Counted from the stretch's first letter, positions 40,221 through 49,787 are shown. The stretch: DNA of 64,000 bases from Sphaerotilus mobilis (GCF_004216565.1 NZ_SGWV01000012.1:1-64000); one strand, 5' to 3'. Numbers and translations are program-made. The notes: generated from the letters alone by a model not told the origin.

Positions 40221-41966
40221 ATGAAAGCAACCCAGTTCTTCATCTCCACGCTGAAGGAAGCGCCCGCCGACGCCGAGGTCAGGAGCCATCAGCTGATGAT
40301 GCGCGCCGGCATGATCAAGCGGCTCGGCGCGGGCATCTACAACTACATGCCGATGGGGCTGCGGGTGATCCGCAAGGTCGAGGCCATCATCCGCGACGAG
40401 ATGAACCGCGCCGGCGCCGTCGAGCTGTTGATGCCGGTGGTGCAGCCCGCTGAGCTGTGGCAGGAGACCGGCCGCTTCGACAAGATGGGCCCCGAGCTGC
40501 TGCGGGTGAAGGATCGCCACGACCGCGACTTCATCATCCAGCCCACCAGCGAGGAAGTTGTCACCGACATCGCCCGCCAGGAACTGCGCAGCTACAAGCA
40601 GCTGCCGAAGAATTTCTATCACATCCAGACCAAGTTCCGCGACGAGCGCCGGCCGCGTTTTGGCGTCATGCGCGGGCGCGAATTCACGATGAAGGACGCG
40701 TATTCCTTCGACCGTGATCCGGCCGGTGCGGCGAAGTCGTATGACGCGATGTTCACCGCCTACAAGCGCATCTTCGACCGCTTCGGGCTGGCCTACCGGG
40801 CCGTCGCGGCCGACACCGGTGCGATCGGCGGCGACCTGTCGCACGAGTTCCAGGTGATCGCCGACACCGGCGAGGACGCCATCGTCTACTGCCCGACCAG
40901 CGACTACGCGGCCAACATGGAGCTGGCCGAAGGCGTCGCGCCGGCGGGCGGGCGTCCCGCCGCGTCGCAGGCGATGGTCAAGACCCCCACGCCCGGCAAG
41001 GCCACCTGTGCCGACGTCGCCGAGTTGCTGGGCCTGCCGCTGTCGCAGACCGTCAAGTCGCTGGTGATGGCGACAGACGAGCTCAACGAGGCCGGTGACA
41101 TCGTCAAGGCCACCGTCTGGCTGCTGCTGCTTCGCGGCGACCACGACCTCAACGAGGTCAAGGCCGGCAAGGTCGAAGGCCTCAAGCGCGGCTTCCGCTT
41201 TGCCACGCTGGCCGAGATCGACGAGCACTTCGGCTGCAAGCCCGGCTACCTGGGGCCCATCGGCCTGAAGAAGCCGGTCCAGGTCATCGCCGACCGCACC
41301 GTCGCGGCCATGGCCGACTTCGTCTGCGGCGCCAACGACGTGGACTTCCACTACACCGGCGTCAACTGGGGCCGTGATCTGCCCGAGCCTGATCTGGTCG
41401 TCGACCTGCGCAACGTGGTCGAAGGCGACCCGTCGCCCGACGGCAAGGGCGTGCTGGCGATCCAGCGCGGCATCGAGGTTGGCCATGTGTTCTACCTGGG
41501 CACCAAGTACAGCCAGGCGATGAACGCGACCTACCTCGACGAGACCGGCAAGCCGCGCCTGATGGAGATGGGTTGCTACGGCATCGGCGTGACCCGCATC
41601 CTGGGTGCTGCGATCGAGCAGAACCACGATGCGCGCGGGATCATCTGGCCCGAAGCGATCGCGCCGTTCACCGTCGTGATCTGCCCGATCGGCTACGACC
41701 GTTCGGCCGAGGTCAAGGCCGCTGCCGATGCCTTGCACGACGAGCTGCGCGACTCAGGCATCGACGTGCTGCTGGACGACCGCGGCGAGCGCCCGGGCGC
41801 GATGTTCGCGGACTGGGAGCTGATCGGCGTGCCGCACCGCGTGGTCATTTCCGACCGCGGCCTGAAGGACGGCAAGGTCGAGGCGCAGGGCCGTCGCGAC
41901 GAGGCCGCCACCAGCGTGCCAGCGGCCGAGATCGCCGCATGGGTGAAGGGTCGCGTCCAGGTCTGA
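40221..41966 (+). CDS. proS: Prolyl-tRNA synthetase
   Basis: 581 residues, the bacterial-type ProRS with an inserted editing domain. Class II motifs are visible: motif 1 around [20 protein letters not shown], motif 2 [25 protein letters not shown], and motif 3 [18 protein letters not shown]. The YbaK/INS editing domain spans about 220-380 ([27 protein letters not shown]). The C-terminal anticodon-binding domain has [11 protein letters not shown] and [27 protein letters not shown]. It charges tRNA-Pro. The ATG at 40221 is the first good start. A lytic transglycosylase gene follows 19 bases later. Confidence 0.97.
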   Translation: MKATQFFISTLKEAPADAEVRSHQLMMRAGMIKRLGAGIYNYMPMGLRVIRKVEAIIRDEMNRAGAVELLMPVVQPAELWQETGRFDKMGPELLRVKDRHDRDFIIQPTSEEVVTDIARQELRSYKQLPKNFYHIQTKFRDERRPRFGVMRGREFTMKDAYSFDRDPAGAAKSYDAMFTAYKRIFDRFGLAYRAVAADTGAIGGDLSHEFQVIADTGEDAIVYCPTSDYAANMELAEGVAPAGGRPAASQAMVKTPTPGKATCADVAELLGLPLSQTVKSLVMATDELNEAGDIVKATVWLLLLRGDHDLNEVKAGKVEGLKRGFRFATLAEIDEHFGCKPGYLGPIGLKKPVQVIADRTVAAMADFVCGANDVDFHYTGVNWGRDLPEPDLVVDLRNVVEGDPSPDGKGVLAIQRGIEVGHVFYLGTKYSQAMNATYLDETGKPRLMEMGCYGIGVTRILGAAIEQNHDARGIIWPEAIAPFTVVICPIGYDRSAEVKAAADALHDELRDSGIDVLLDDRGERPGAMFADWELIGVPHRVVISDRGLKDGKVEAQGRRDEAATSVPAAEIAAWVKGRVQV

Positions 41967-41985
41967 GACCGACGCGAGGCCAGCG

Positions 41986-42660
41986 ATGCCCGCTCGCAAG
42001 CCGCTCGCCAAGTTCGCGCTGCTGCTGGGTGTCCTGCTCGGGGTGACCGGCCCGGCGCTCGCCGGCCGACAGGCCGAGGAGCCGTTGGCCGACGCGGTGC
42101 GCGGCGCCCTGTCGGCGGCGGTGGCCGATGGCCTGCCGCCCCGCCTGGAGTTCGCCCACGTCGAACAGCGGCTGGCCTACCTGCGCTGGCTGGGCCAGGC
42201 CAGCGAGCGGCTCAAGCGCCGCAAGCCCGACTTCGATGTGCGGCGCGAGTTCCTCGAAGCGCTCTGGTACGAGAGCCGCCGCGCCGGGCTGGATCCGGCC
42301 CTCGTGCTGGGTCTGGTCGAGGTCGAGAGCGGCTTTCGCAAGTACGCCATTTCCAGCGCCGGTGCGCGCGGCTACATGCAGGTCATGCCCTTCTGGGCCC
42401 GGCTGATCGGCGATGGCGATGCCGGGCGGCTGTTCCACCTGCAAGCCAACCTGCGCTTTGGCTGCGTGATCCTGCGCCACTACATCGACCGCGAGCAGGG
42501 CAACCTGTTCATGGCGCTGGGCCGCTACAACGGCAGCCGGGGCAAGCCCGCCTATCCGGATGCGGTGCTGGCCGCGCGCAAGCGCTGGGTGCATCCGGAG
42601 GCCGACCTGCGCATCGCCACCGGCGTCGCGCCGATCCCGGCGACGCCAGCGACGCGCTGA
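41986..42660 (+). CDS. Lytic murein transglycosylase (SLT domain)
   Basis: 224 residues. The signal peptide is ALLLGVLLGVTGPALAG. The catalytic Glu lies in the SLT-type VLGLVEVESGFRKYAISSAGARGYMQVMPFW; the VEVESGF and GYMQVMP blocks are typical of family 1 lytic transglycosylases. LGRYNGSRGKPAYPDAVLAA is the conserved substrate-groove end. It cleaves peptidoglycan in the periplasm. It follows proS by 19 bases on the same strand, a pairing common in Burkholderiales. Its stop is inside a 16-bp palindrome shared with the convergent tctA stop. Confidence 0.92.
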   Translation: MPARKPLAKFALLLGVLLGVTGPALAGRQAEEPLADAVRGALSAAVADGLPPRLEFAHVEQRLAYLRWLGQASERLKRRKPDFDVRREFLEALWYESRRAGLDPALVLGLVEVESGFRKYAISSAGARGYMQVMPFWARLIGDGDAGRLFHLQANLRFGCVILRHYIDREQGNLFMALGRYNGSRGKPAYPDAVLAARKRWVHPEADLRIATGVAPIPATPATR

Positions 42661-42673
42661 GCCGCGCGGCTCA
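42658..42673. other. Perfect 16-bp palindrome holding both stop codons of convergent genes
   Basis: TGAGCCGCGCGGCTCA reads the same on both strands. Its ends are the TGA of the transglycosylase (42658-42660) and the TGA of tctA (42671-42673 on the minus strand). It can fold as a short hairpin in both transcripts. Confidence 0.8.
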
Positions 42674-44188
42674 ATGGATCTTGGCCGGCCCGGTCGTCAT
42701 GCCGCGGGCGCGGCGGATGCGATGGATCAGGCGCGGCAGCACCAGCACCGCCACGATCACCAGCAGCAGGAACAGCGAGACCGGGCGGTCGATGAAGACG
42801 CGCCAGTGGCCCTCGCCAATCGACATCGCGTTGCGCAACTGGGCCTCAGCCAGCGGGCCCAGGATCATGCCGACGACCACCGGCGCGGTCGGGAAGTCAT
42901 AGCGCCGCATCACCAGGCCGAGCAGGCCGATGCCGTAGAGCAGCACCAGATCGAAGGCCGACTGGCGCATGCCATAGACGCCCACCGTCGCGAAGATCAG
43001 GATGCCGGCGTAGAGCTGCGGCTTGGGCACGTCCAGCAGCTTGACCCAGACCTTGACCAGCGGCAGGTTGAGCACCAGCAGCATCACGTTGCCGATGTAG
43101 AGCGAGGCGATCAGCGCCCAGACCAGCGCGCCGTTGGTGTCGAACAGCTGCGGCCCCGGGTTGATGCCGTAGTTCTGGAAGGCGCCCAGCAGGATCGCGG
43201 TCGTGTTGGACGTCGGAATGCCCAGCGTCAGCAGCGGGATCAGCGTGGCGGTGATGGCCGCGTTGTTGGCGGCCTCCGGGCCGGCGACCCCCTCGATGGC
43301 GCCGGTGGTGCCGAACTCTTCCGGGTGCTTGGAGAGCTTCTTCTCGGTCGCGTAGCTCAGGAAGGTCGGGATCTCGCTGCCGCCGGCCGGGATGGTGCCG
43401 AAGGGAAAGCCGATGAAGGTCGCGCGGATCCAGGCCGGCCAGGAGCGTTTCCACTCCGCAGGCGTCATGTGGACCTGGCTCATGCGGTTGCGTGTTTCCT
43501 TGACCTTGTTGTCGTAGAGCACGACGAACAGCGCCTCGCCGACCGCGAACAGGCCGACCGCCACGAGGACCACCTCGAGGCCGTCCATCAGCTCGGGCAC
43601 GCCCAGCGTGTAGCGGACCTGGCCGGAGATCTGGTCGATGCCGATCAGCCCCATCGCCAGGCCGATGCCCAGCGCCGTCAGGCCGCGCAGCTTGCTGCGA
43701 CCCAGCACCGCGCTGACGGTGATGAAGGCCAGCAGCATCAGCATGAAGTACTCGGGCGGACCGAGCTTGATGGCGTGCTCGGCCACCAGCGGGGCGAACA
43801 GCGTCACCAGCACCGTGGCGATCGTGCCGGCCACGAAGGAGCCGATCGCCGCGGTGGCCAGCGCCGCACCGGCGCGGCCGTTCTTGGCCATCTTGTTGCC
43901 CTCCATCGCCGTCACCATCGAGCCGGCCTCGCCGGGGGTGTTGAGCAGGATGGAGGTGGTCGAGCCGCCGTACATCGCACCGTAGTAGATGCCGGCGAAG
44001 AAGATCATCGAGGCGGTCGCCTCGACCTTCAGCGTGATCGGCAGCAGCATCGCCACGACGGTGGCCGGGCCCAGGCCGGGCAGCACGCCAATGGCGGTGC
44101 CCAGCGTGCAGCCCAGCAGTGACCACAGCAGGTTGATCGGCGTGGCGGCGGTCGCGAAGCCGGCCAGCAGTTGGTTCCAGATGTCCAT
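42671..44188 (-). CDS. tctA: Tripartite tricarboxylate transporter large permease TctA
   Basis: 505 residues with about eleven to twelve membrane segments. TctA motifs [21 protein letters not shown] and a second related block [20 protein letters not shown] are present, as are GPEAANNAA and [15 protein letters not shown]. With TctB it forms the sodium- or proton-driven permease fed by the TctC binding protein, importing citrate or other carboxylates. ATG at 44188, preceded by a 75-base intercistronic gap holding a strong hairpin. Last gene of tctC-tctB-tctA. Confidence 0.95.
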   Translation of the reverse strand: MDIWNQLLAGFATAATPINLLWSLLGCTLGTAIGVLPGLGPATVVAMLLPITLKVEATASMIFFAGIYYGAMYGGSTTSILLNTPGEAGSMVTAMEGNKMAKNGRAGAALATAAIGSFVAGTIATVLVTLFAPLVAEHAIKLGPPEYFMLMLLAFITVSAVLGRSKLRGLTALGIGLAMGLIGIDQISGQVRYTLGVPELMDGLEVVLVAVGLFAVGEALFVVLYDNKVKETRNRMSQVHMTPAEWKRSWPAWIRATFIGFPFGTIPAGGSEIPTFLSYATEKKLSKHPEEFGTTGAIEGVAGPEAANNAAITATLIPLLTLGIPTSNTTAILLGAFQNYGINPGPQLFDTNGALVWALIASLYIGNVMLLVLNLPLVKVWVKLLDVPKPQLYAGILIFATVGVYGMRQSAFDLVLLYGIGLLGLVMRRYDFPTAPVVVGMILGPLAEAQLRNAMSIGEGHWRVFIDRPVSLFLLLVIVAVLVLPRLIHRIRRARGMTTGPAKIH

Positions 44189-44214
44189 GGGGTATCCCGT
44201 CGGGGAACACAGTT

Positions 44215-44250
44215 GACCCGGGCGCTGCGGCGATGCGCAGCGCCCGGGTC
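44215..44250 (-). terminator. 15-bp perfect hairpin between tctB and tctA
   Basis: GACCCGGGCGCTGCG (44215-44229) and CGCAGCGCCCGGGTC (44236-44250) pair completely, loop GCGATG. It lies 12 bases after the tctB stop and before the tctA start. No T-run follows on the minus strand, so it could be an RNA-processing or stabilising element, or a leaky terminator, rather than a full stop. Confidence 0.65.
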
Positions 44251-44262
44251 AGGGGTAGCGGC

Positions 44263-44763
44263 TCAGATCCAGCCGCCCAGGCCGAGGCCGGGCAACTGGA
44301 TGGCCAGCAGCTTGCCGAACAGCCAGTAGACCGGCGCGGCAATGGCGATGCCGGTCAGCGCGTCGCGCACCCAGCTGCGCAGGCCGTTCAGCCGGTCGCC
44401 ACGGGCGATCTGGAAACCGCGCGCGGCCAGCAGGAAACACAGCGCGCAGGCCAGCACGAAGCCGATGCGGGTGATCAGCGCCGCGTTGAGCAGGATGCCG
44501 GCGGAGACCCAGGCAAAGCCGATCCAGTGGCCCCGCTCGTCGCCGTCCGGCCCGTCGAAGGCCCGGAAGCCGCCGACCAGACCGTGCGCCACCAGCAGCA
44601 CGCCGCAGACCAGCAGCAGCGCGCTGACCGCCAGCGGCAGGAAGTTCGGCCCGACGCCGCCGTAGCCGGCTTCGGACGGCAGCGCCAGGGCACCGCCGCC
44701 GTAGAGCAGCGCGATCACGACGACGCCCGCACCGACGCCAGTCTGTGCGAGCCGGTCGCTCAC
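44263..44763 (-). CDS. tctB: Tripartite tricarboxylate transporter small permease TctB
   Basis: 166 residues with four membrane segments (VGAGVVVIALLYGGGALAL; FLPLAVSALLLVCGVLLV; GFVLACALCFLLAARGF; TGIAIAAPVYWLFGKLLAI), the usual TctB pattern. Length and position between tctC and tctA fix the assignment. The start is GTG at 44763, overlapping the tctC stop as GTGA. Confidence 0.93.
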   Translation of the reverse strand: MSDRLAQTGVGAGVVVIALLYGGGALALPSEAGYGGVGPNFLPLAVSALLLVCGVLLVAHGLVGGFRAFDGPDGDERGHWIGFAWVSAGILLNAALITRIGFVLACALCFLLAARGFQIARGDRLNGLRSWVRDALTGIAIAAPVYWLFGKLLAIQLPGLGLGGWI

Positions 44764-45722
44764 GAAACCATCCCGGCCTTGGTCATCACGTCACGCAGGC
44801 TGGCGAACTCGGCGTCGACGAACTTGGCGAAGTCGGGACCGGCCATGAAGGCAGGCGTCCACTTGTTGAGGGCCATCGCGTCGACCCAGGGCTTGCTCTT
44901 GAACATCTGCGTGACCAGGTCGGTCAGCGCCTTTTGCTGCTCGGCGCTGATGCCAGGGGCCGCGTAGACGCCGCGCCAGTTGCCGATCTCGACGTTGATG
45001 CCCTGCTCCTTGAGCGTGGGGATCGTGGTGCCCGACAGGCGCTCGGCCGAGGTCACCGCGATCGCGCGCATCTTGCCGCTGGCGATGTACTCGTCGAACT
45101 CGCTGAAGCCGCTGCCGCCGACCGTGACGTTGCCGCCCAGGATCGCGGCAACCGCCTCACCGCCGCCCCGGAAGGCGACGTAGTTGATCTTGGCCGCATC
45201 GACGCCGACATCGCGGGCGATCATGGCCGCCGCGATGTGCTCGGTGGAACCGCGCGAGCCGCCGCCCCACTTGACGCTGCCGGGGTCCTTCTTCATCTGA
45301 TCGACCACGTCCTTCATGGTCTTGAAGGGCGAGCTGGCCGGCAGCACGAAGACGTTGTATTCGCTGGTCAGGCGGGCGATCGGCGTGGCCTGCTTGAGGT
45401 CGACCGGCGGCTTGCCGGTGATCAGGCCGCCGAGCATGACCGCACCCATCACCATCAGCGCGTTCGGGTCGCCCTTGCTGGCGTTGACGAACTGCGCCAG
45501 GCCGATGGCACCGGCGGCGCCGCCCTTGTTCTCGAACTGCACCGACGCGGCCAGACCGGCGTCCTGCAGCGCCTTGCCGATGGCACGGCCGGTGCTGTCC
45601 CAGCCGCCACCCGGGTTGGCCGGGATCATCATCTTCAGGTTGGCGGACGCGCGGGCTGCCATGGGCAGGCCGCCGACCAGGGCGAGGGCGCCCAGGGACT
45701 TCAGGAAGGTGTCTCGACGCAT
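44760..45722 (-). CDS. tctC: Tripartite tricarboxylate transporter binding protein TctC
   Basis: 320 residues. The signal peptide is MRRDTFLKSLGALALVGGL...ARA. The mature sequence follows the TctC/Bug family: MMIPANPGGGWDSTGRAIGKAL near the N-terminus, GAAGAIGLAQFVN, KDPGSVKWGGGSRGSTEHIAA and GVYAAPGISAEQQKAL. The protein captures carboxylates in the periplasm. The ATG at 45722 has GGAG eight bases upstream; an upstream in-frame start at 45824 would bury the signal peptide. First gene of tctCBA and divergent from tctDE. Confidence 0.95.
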   Translation of the reverse strand: MRRDTFLKSLGALALVGGLPMAARASANLKMMIPANPGGGWDSTGRAIGKALQDAGLAASVQFENKGGAAGAIGLAQFVNASKGDPNALMVMGAVMLGGLITGKPPVDLKQATPIARLTSEYNVFVLPASSPFKTMKDVVDQMKKDPGSVKWGGGSRGSTEHIAAAMIARDVGVDAAKINYVAFRGGGEAVAAILGGNVTVGGSGFSEFDEYIASGKMRAIAVTSAERLSGTTIPTLKEQGINVEIGNWRGVYAAPGISAEQQKALTDLVTQMFKSKPWVDAMALNKWTPAFMAGPDFAKFVDAEFASLRDVMTKAGMVS

Positions 45723-45835
45723 GGTGCGGGTCTCCGTTGTCGTGTGGCTGGAAGGACAGAATCGAAGCCTGAATGGTGCCGACGCTGGCTGTCGATCGGC
45801 TGTCCGGAACCTCGGGGAAAACACGGGCCAGGCTC

Positions 45836-46522
45836 ATGAAACTGCTGCTGATCGAAGACAACCCGGCGATGCAGACCACGCTGCAGCGCGCCTTTGAGCG
45901 CACCGGCGCCCAGGTGGTGGCCTGCGGCGATGGCGCGCGCGCGCTCGATCGCTGGCGGGCCAGCGTGCCCGATGTCGTGCTGCTGGACCTGAGCCTGCCG
46001 GGTCTGGACGGCCTGGAGGTGCTCAGCCGCGCCCGTGCTGAGGGGCTGGACACGCCGGTGCTGATCCTGACCGCGCGCAGCGCCGTTGGCGACCGTGTGC
46101 TGGGTCTGAACACCGGCGCCGACGACTACCTCGCCAAGCCCTTCGACCTTGACGAGCTGGACGCCCGGGTGCGCGCGCTGGCACGCCGTCGCATGGCCGC
46201 GCCACATGTCGCGCCGGTCTACTGCGGCTTGCAGGTCGATGCCGACAGCGGCGCGGTCTATGCCCACGGCCAGGCGCTCGAACTGGCCCCGCGCGAGGCC
46301 GCCCTGCTGCGCGCGCTGCTGGCGCGGCCGGGCCAGGCGGTGGCCAAGGACCGGCTGTTCGAGCTGGTCTTCGCCGGCGAGGTGGACGTCCAGCCCGATG
46401 CGATCGAGGTGGTGGCCTACCGGCTGCGCAAGCGTCTGGCCACCACCGGTGCCAAGCTGGTGACGCTGCGCGGTCTGGGCTATCTGCTGGCGCCGCAAGA
46501 CGCCGGCGGTGCCGAAACATGA
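45836..46522 (+). CDS. tctD: OmpR-family response regulator TctD
   Basis: 228 residues. Receiver domain residues: acidic pair in LLLIEDNP, phospho-acceptor Asp51 in VVLLDLSLPGLDG, Thr/Ser at LILTARS and Lys in YLAKPFDLDEL. The C-terminal winged helix is OmpR-type (LELAPREAALLRALLARPGQAV, VVAYRLRKRL, LRGLGYLL). Adjacent to tctCBA and overlapping the kinase gene (ATGA), it should activate the transporter in response to its substrate. ATG at 45836. Confidence 0.94.
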   Translation: MKLLLIEDNPAMQTTLQRAFERTGAQVVACGDGARALDRWRASVPDVVLLDLSLPGLDGLEVLSRARAEGLDTPVLILTARSAVGDRVLGLNTGADDYLAKPFDLDELDARVRALARRRMAAPHVAPVYCGLQVDADSGAVYAHGQALELAPREAALLRALLARPGQAVAKDRLFELVFAGEVDVQPDAIEVVAYRLRKRLATTGAKLVTLRGLGYLLAPQDAGGAET

Positions 46523-47934
46523 GCCCTACGCTGGCCTGGCGCTGGGCCCACCTGTCGATGCGCGGCCGGCTGCTGGCCGGTGTGCTGCTGCCGGTCGTGC
46601 TGCTGATGACCATCAACGCCTGGAGCCTCTACCGCGAAGCCCTGCAGGCCGCTGACCTGGCCTACGACCGCACGCTGCTGGCGTCGGCCAAGACCATCGG
46701 CGAGCTGCTCGACATCGAGGCCGGCGGGCAGGGCCCGCAGCTGCGGGCGACCGTGCCCTATGCCGCCCTGGAAGCCTTCGAGGCCGACAACCGCAGCCGC
46801 ATGTATTTCAAGGTCACCGGCTTTGCCGGCGAGATGGTCTCGGGCTTCGAGGACCTGCCGGTCTGGCGCGGCCAGATCCCGATGCGCGGACCCTATGCGG
46901 CGCTGGTCGACTTCTACGACGACAGCTTTCGCGGCGAGCCGGTGCGGGTGGCCGTGCTGCTGCAGCCGGTGGCCGGACAGGCCGGCCACGGCATGGCGAC
47001 GGTCCAGGTGGCCGAGACGCTGGAGCTGCGCCAGACGCTGGCGCGCGAGATGCTGTGGGCGACGCTGTGGCGCCAGCTGCTGCTCTTGGCCGTCATCAGC
47101 GCGGTGGTGTCCTGGGTGGTGCAGCGTGCGACCCTGCCGGTGCGCGCGCTGAGCGCGGCGATCGAGGCCCGTCCGGCCGACGATCTGAGCGCCCTGCCGG
47201 TCGACGAGGCGCCGCGCGAGCTGCAGCCGCTGATCGTCGCCACCAACGACGTGATGGCCCGGCTGGCGAGCCTGCTGGCGCGCCAGAAGCGCTTCATCCG
47301 CGATGCCTCGCACCAGCTGCGCACGCCGCTGGCGGTGCTCAAGACCCAGGTCCAGTCGGCCCTGCGGGGCGACATCGCGTCGACCCAGGCCTTGCGCGAG
47401 ATTGGCGTGACCGTGGACGGCGCGACCCGGCTGGCCAACCAGCTGCTGGCGCTGGCCAAGCTGGAACAGGCCCGCCACGACCAGCCGCCCGAGTCGCTCG
47501 ACCTGGCCCTGCTGGTGCGCGACGTGGCGCTGGACCTCGCGCCGCTGATCGCCGAGAAGGCGCTCGAGTTCGAGCTGCTGGCCGATCGGCCGGTGCCGGT
47601 GCACACCCACGCATGGATGGTCCGCGAGCTGACCCGTAACCTGCTGCACAACGCGCTGCGGGCATCGCCCCGGGGCGGCTCCTTGCAGATCGAGGTGATG
47701 GCCGAGCCACGACCGGCGCTGTTCATCCGCGACAGCGGACCCGGCCTGAGTCCCGCCCAGCGCGCCCGCCTGTTCGAGCCCTTCCACAGCAGCACGCAGG
47801 GCGGCAGTGGCTTGGGCCTGCACATCTGCCGCGAGATCGCCGAGCAGCTTGGCGCGACGCTGGCGCTGGACGACCGGCTCGGGCCGAACGGACAGCGCAT
47901 CGGCCTGTCGGCGAGCGTCAGCCTGCCGGGCTGA
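46519..47934 (+). CDS. tctE: Sensor histidine kinase TctE
   Basis: 471 residues. Two membrane segments (about 17-36 and 182-202) flank a 145-residue periplasmic sensor domain (2CSK_N-like). The H-box is FIRDASHQLRTPLAVL with His265. ATPase boxes follow: N-box RNLLHNALRASP, G1 RDSGPGLSPAQRARLFEPF and G2 GGSGLGLHICREI. It should sense tricarboxylates outside and phosphorylate TctD. The gene overlaps tctD by four bases and converges with ubiX. Confidence 0.94.
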   Translation: MSPTLAWRWAHLSMRGRLLAGVLLPVVLLMTINAWSLYREALQAADLAYDRTLLASAKTIGELLDIEAGGQGPQLRATVPYAALEAFEADNRSRMYFKVTGFAGEMVSGFEDLPVWRGQIPMRGPYAALVDFYDDSFRGEPVRVAVLLQPVAGQAGHGMATVQVAETLELRQTLAREMLWATLWRQLLLLAVISAVVSWVVQRATLPVRALSAAIEARPADDLSALPVDEAPRELQPLIVATNDVMARLASLLARQKRFIRDASHQLRTPLAVLKTQVQSALRGDIASTQALREIGVTVDGATRLANQLLALAKLEQARHDQPPESLDLALLVRDVALDLAPLIAEKALEFELLADRPVPVHTHAWMVRELTRNLLHNALRASPRGGSLQIEVMAEPRPALFIRDSGPGLSPAQRARLFEPFHSSTQGGSGLGLHICREIAEQLGATLALDDRLGPNGQRIGLSASVSLPG

Positions 47935-47948
47935 CGGTCAGGCCGGGC

Positions 47949-48533
47949 TCAGAGGCCGGCCCAGGCCTTCGGGCGCGCGGCGTCCAGGCCGCAGACCTGC
48001 AGCACCCGCTCGACCGTCTCGTCGACCAGCTCGTCGATGCTCTGGGGCCGGTGATAGAAGGCCGGCAGCGGCGGGAAGACCACCGCGCCCATCTCGGTGA
48101 CCGAGACCATGTTGCGCAGGTGGGCCAGGTTGAAGGGCGTCTCGCGCACCATCAGGACCAGCCGGCGGCGTTCCTTGAGCGTCACGTCCGCCGCGCGGGT
48201 CAGCAGGTTGTCGCCGTAGCCGTGGGCGACGGCGGCCAGCGTCTTCATCGAGCAGGGCGCGATCACCATCGCATCGGTCGCGTAGCTGCCGCTGGCGATG
48301 CAGGCGCCGACCTCGCCGGGGCCGTGGGCCTGATCGGCCAGGGACTCCAGACCGGACCGGTCCAGGCCCAGCTCGTGGTGCACGTTCAGGATGCCGGCCG
48401 GCGTGGCGACCAGGTGGGTCGCGACGCCGAGTTCACGGGCGCGCTGCAGCAGCCGCACGCCGTAGACAGCACCCGAGGCGCCGGTCAGGCCGACGACCAG
48501 CCGAGGTGCGGCGGCTGACAACGACGAGGGCAA
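47949..48533 (-). CDS. ubiX: Flavin prenyltransferase UbiX
   Basis: 194 residues. GLTGASGAVYGVRLLQ, VIAPCSMKTLAAVAHGYGDNLLTRAADVTLKERRRLVLMVRETPFNLAHLRNM and PAFYHRPQSIDELVD are UbiX signatures. It prenylates FMN to make the cofactor of UbiD decarboxylases, needed in ubiquinone synthesis. No ATG is near; the TTG at 48533 gives MPSSLSAAAPRLVVGLTGASG, a second TTG at 48521 is also possible. It lies six bases after the grxD stop, so coupling with grxD is likely. Confidence 0.93.
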   Translation of the reverse strand: MPSSLSAAAPRLVVGLTGASGAVYGVRLLQRARELGVATHLVATPAGILNVHHELGLDRSGLESLADQAHGPGEVGACIASGSYATDAMVIAPCSMKTLAAVAHGYGDNLLTRAADVTLKERRRLVLMVRETPFNLAHLRNMVSVTEMGAVVFPPLPAFYHRPQSIDELVDETVERVLQVCGLDAARPKAWAGL

Positions 48534-48538
48534 GCGCC

Positions 48539-48850
48539 TCAGCCCTTGATGAGCGTCTGCAGCTCGCCGGCTTGGAACATCTCCATCATGATGTCCGAGC
48601 CGCCGACAAATTCGCCGTTGACGTAGAGCTGCGGGATGGTCGGCCAGTTGGCGTAGTCCTTGATGCCCTGGCGGATCGCCTCGTCCTCCAGCACGTTGAC
48701 GGTGGTCAGGCCGTCGACGCCGCAGGCCTTCAGGATCTGGATCGCGCGGCCGGAGAAGCCGCACATCGGGAACTGCGCGGTGCCCTTCATGAAGAGCACG
48801 ACAGGGCTGGACTTGACGATCTCGTCGATGCGTTGCTGGACAGGGTTCAT
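48539..48850 (-). CDS. grxD: Monothiol glutaredoxin, Grx4 family
   Basis: 103 residues. The monothiol site CGFS has Cys30 (FPMCGFSGRAIQIL), with preceding VVLFMKGT and following NWPTIPQLYVNGEFVGGSDI, all typical of Grx4. These proteins bind a [2Fe-2S] cluster with glutathione and deliver it to apoproteins or BolA. The ATG at 48850 starts the conserved NPVQQRIDEIV; an in-frame start at 48892 only adds unconserved residues. ubiX follows directly. Confidence 0.95.
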   Translation of the reverse strand: MNPVQQRIDEIVKSSPVVLFMKGTAQFPMCGFSGRAIQILKACGVDGLTTVNVLEDEAIRQGIKDYANWPTIPQLYVNGEFVGGSDIMMEMFQAGELQTLIKG

Positions 48851-48932
48851 GGTGTTCGGGCGTGTTCGGTAGGGCCAGGGCGGACCTGTCACACGCAGGT
48901 CCGGGAGACCGGGTTTATAAGCGAAAGCGGAT

Positions 48933-48967
48933 GCATCGCCGCCCGTTGGGGCCTCTGCCGGCGATGC
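48933..48967 (-). terminator. Hairpin after the unassigned outer-membrane protein gene
   Basis: GCATCGCCG (48933-48941) and CGGCGATGC (48959-48967) form a perfect 9-bp stem with a 17-base loop, eight bases after the stop at 48975 on the minus strand. The following CCGCTTTCGCTTAT is only weakly T-rich. Confidence 0.5.
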
Positions 48968-48974
48968 GGGTCGA

Positions 48975-49655
48975 TCAGAAGGCGTAGGACACGCCCACCT
49001 GCAGCATCGGCAGCCAGCGCAGGTCGCCGACGCTGGCGTCCTCCATCGACGCGCCGGAGCGGTTCAGGCGCAGGCCTTCGCTGCCGTCACGCGTGCCCAG
49101 CAGGCCGAGGTCCGCCTTCACGCCCCAGCCCGTGCGGTCCAGGCCGAGCGTGTAACCCAGGCCAAGGTAGGGCAGCGTGCCGGCCTCGCGTGCCGGCGCC
49201 TGCCACTGCATCTGGATCTGGCTGCGCGGCGACAGGCCGATCAGGCCGCCGGTCGCCCGCAGGCCACTGTCCATGCCCACGCTCGAACCGGATCGGGGCC
49301 CGGGAGACGGCCTGAGGGCGCCGAAGTAGTAGTCACCCAGCAACTGCCAGGACACCCGGCCGCTGCGGCTGGGCAGGCGGTCCCGGTCGACGGGGCCGAG
49401 GTCCAGCCGGGCGACCCAGCCTTGACCGTCGATGCGCAGGCTGCCGGGCTCGGCGCGCAGCTGCAGCGGTGCCGAACGATCAACGTGTTCATCGGCTTGC
49501 GCCGTCATCGGGGCCGACAGCCCGGCCAACAGCAGCGTGGCGATCAAGGCGGATGTCGAGGCGAACGGACCCCGCCGGGCGACCTGTGCGAACACTCGGG
49601 CGTTGCGGGCGTTGCGGGCGGGAGAGCGGACCTGGGCGTGGAACTGCGGCCTCAC
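48975..49655 (-). CDS. Unassigned small outer-membrane barrel protein
   Basis: 226 residues. A hydrophobic segment (ALIATLLLAGLSAPMTAQA) after a basic, Arg-rich N-terminus is a likely signal peptide. The mature part has alternating strands (LRIDGQGWVARLDLG, RVSWQLLGDYYFGAL, PYLGLGYTLGLDRTGWGVKADLGLLG) and the C-terminal strand MLQVGVSYAF ends in Phe, as barrel proteins do. The start is GTG at 49655 with GGAG six bases upstream. It interrupts the usual prmC-grxD neighbourhood. Resembles OmpW-like small barrels only in general shape; no function can be assigned. Confidence 0.65.
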   Translation of the reverse strand: MRPQFHAQVRSPARNARNARVFAQVARRGPFASTSALIATLLLAGLSAPMTAQADEHVDRSAPLQLRAEPGSLRIDGQGWVARLDLGPVDRDRLPSRSGRVSWQLLGDYYFGALRPSPGPRSGSSVGMDSGLRATGGLIGLSPRSQIQMQWQAPAREAGTLPYLGLGYTLGLDRTGWGVKADLGLLGTRDGSEGLRLNRSGASMEDASVGDLRWLPMLQVGVSYAF

Positions 49656-49787
49656 GGGGAACTCCAGTCGCGGCAGGCGGGGCGCCTGTCATGCAGGCAT
49701 GCTACGCCTGGGTTTGTGCGGTGTGTGTTGCGTCTGGTGCAACAAGGTTTACTGGCCGGACCGAGCGGGCGCCGGACCTGAACGATG

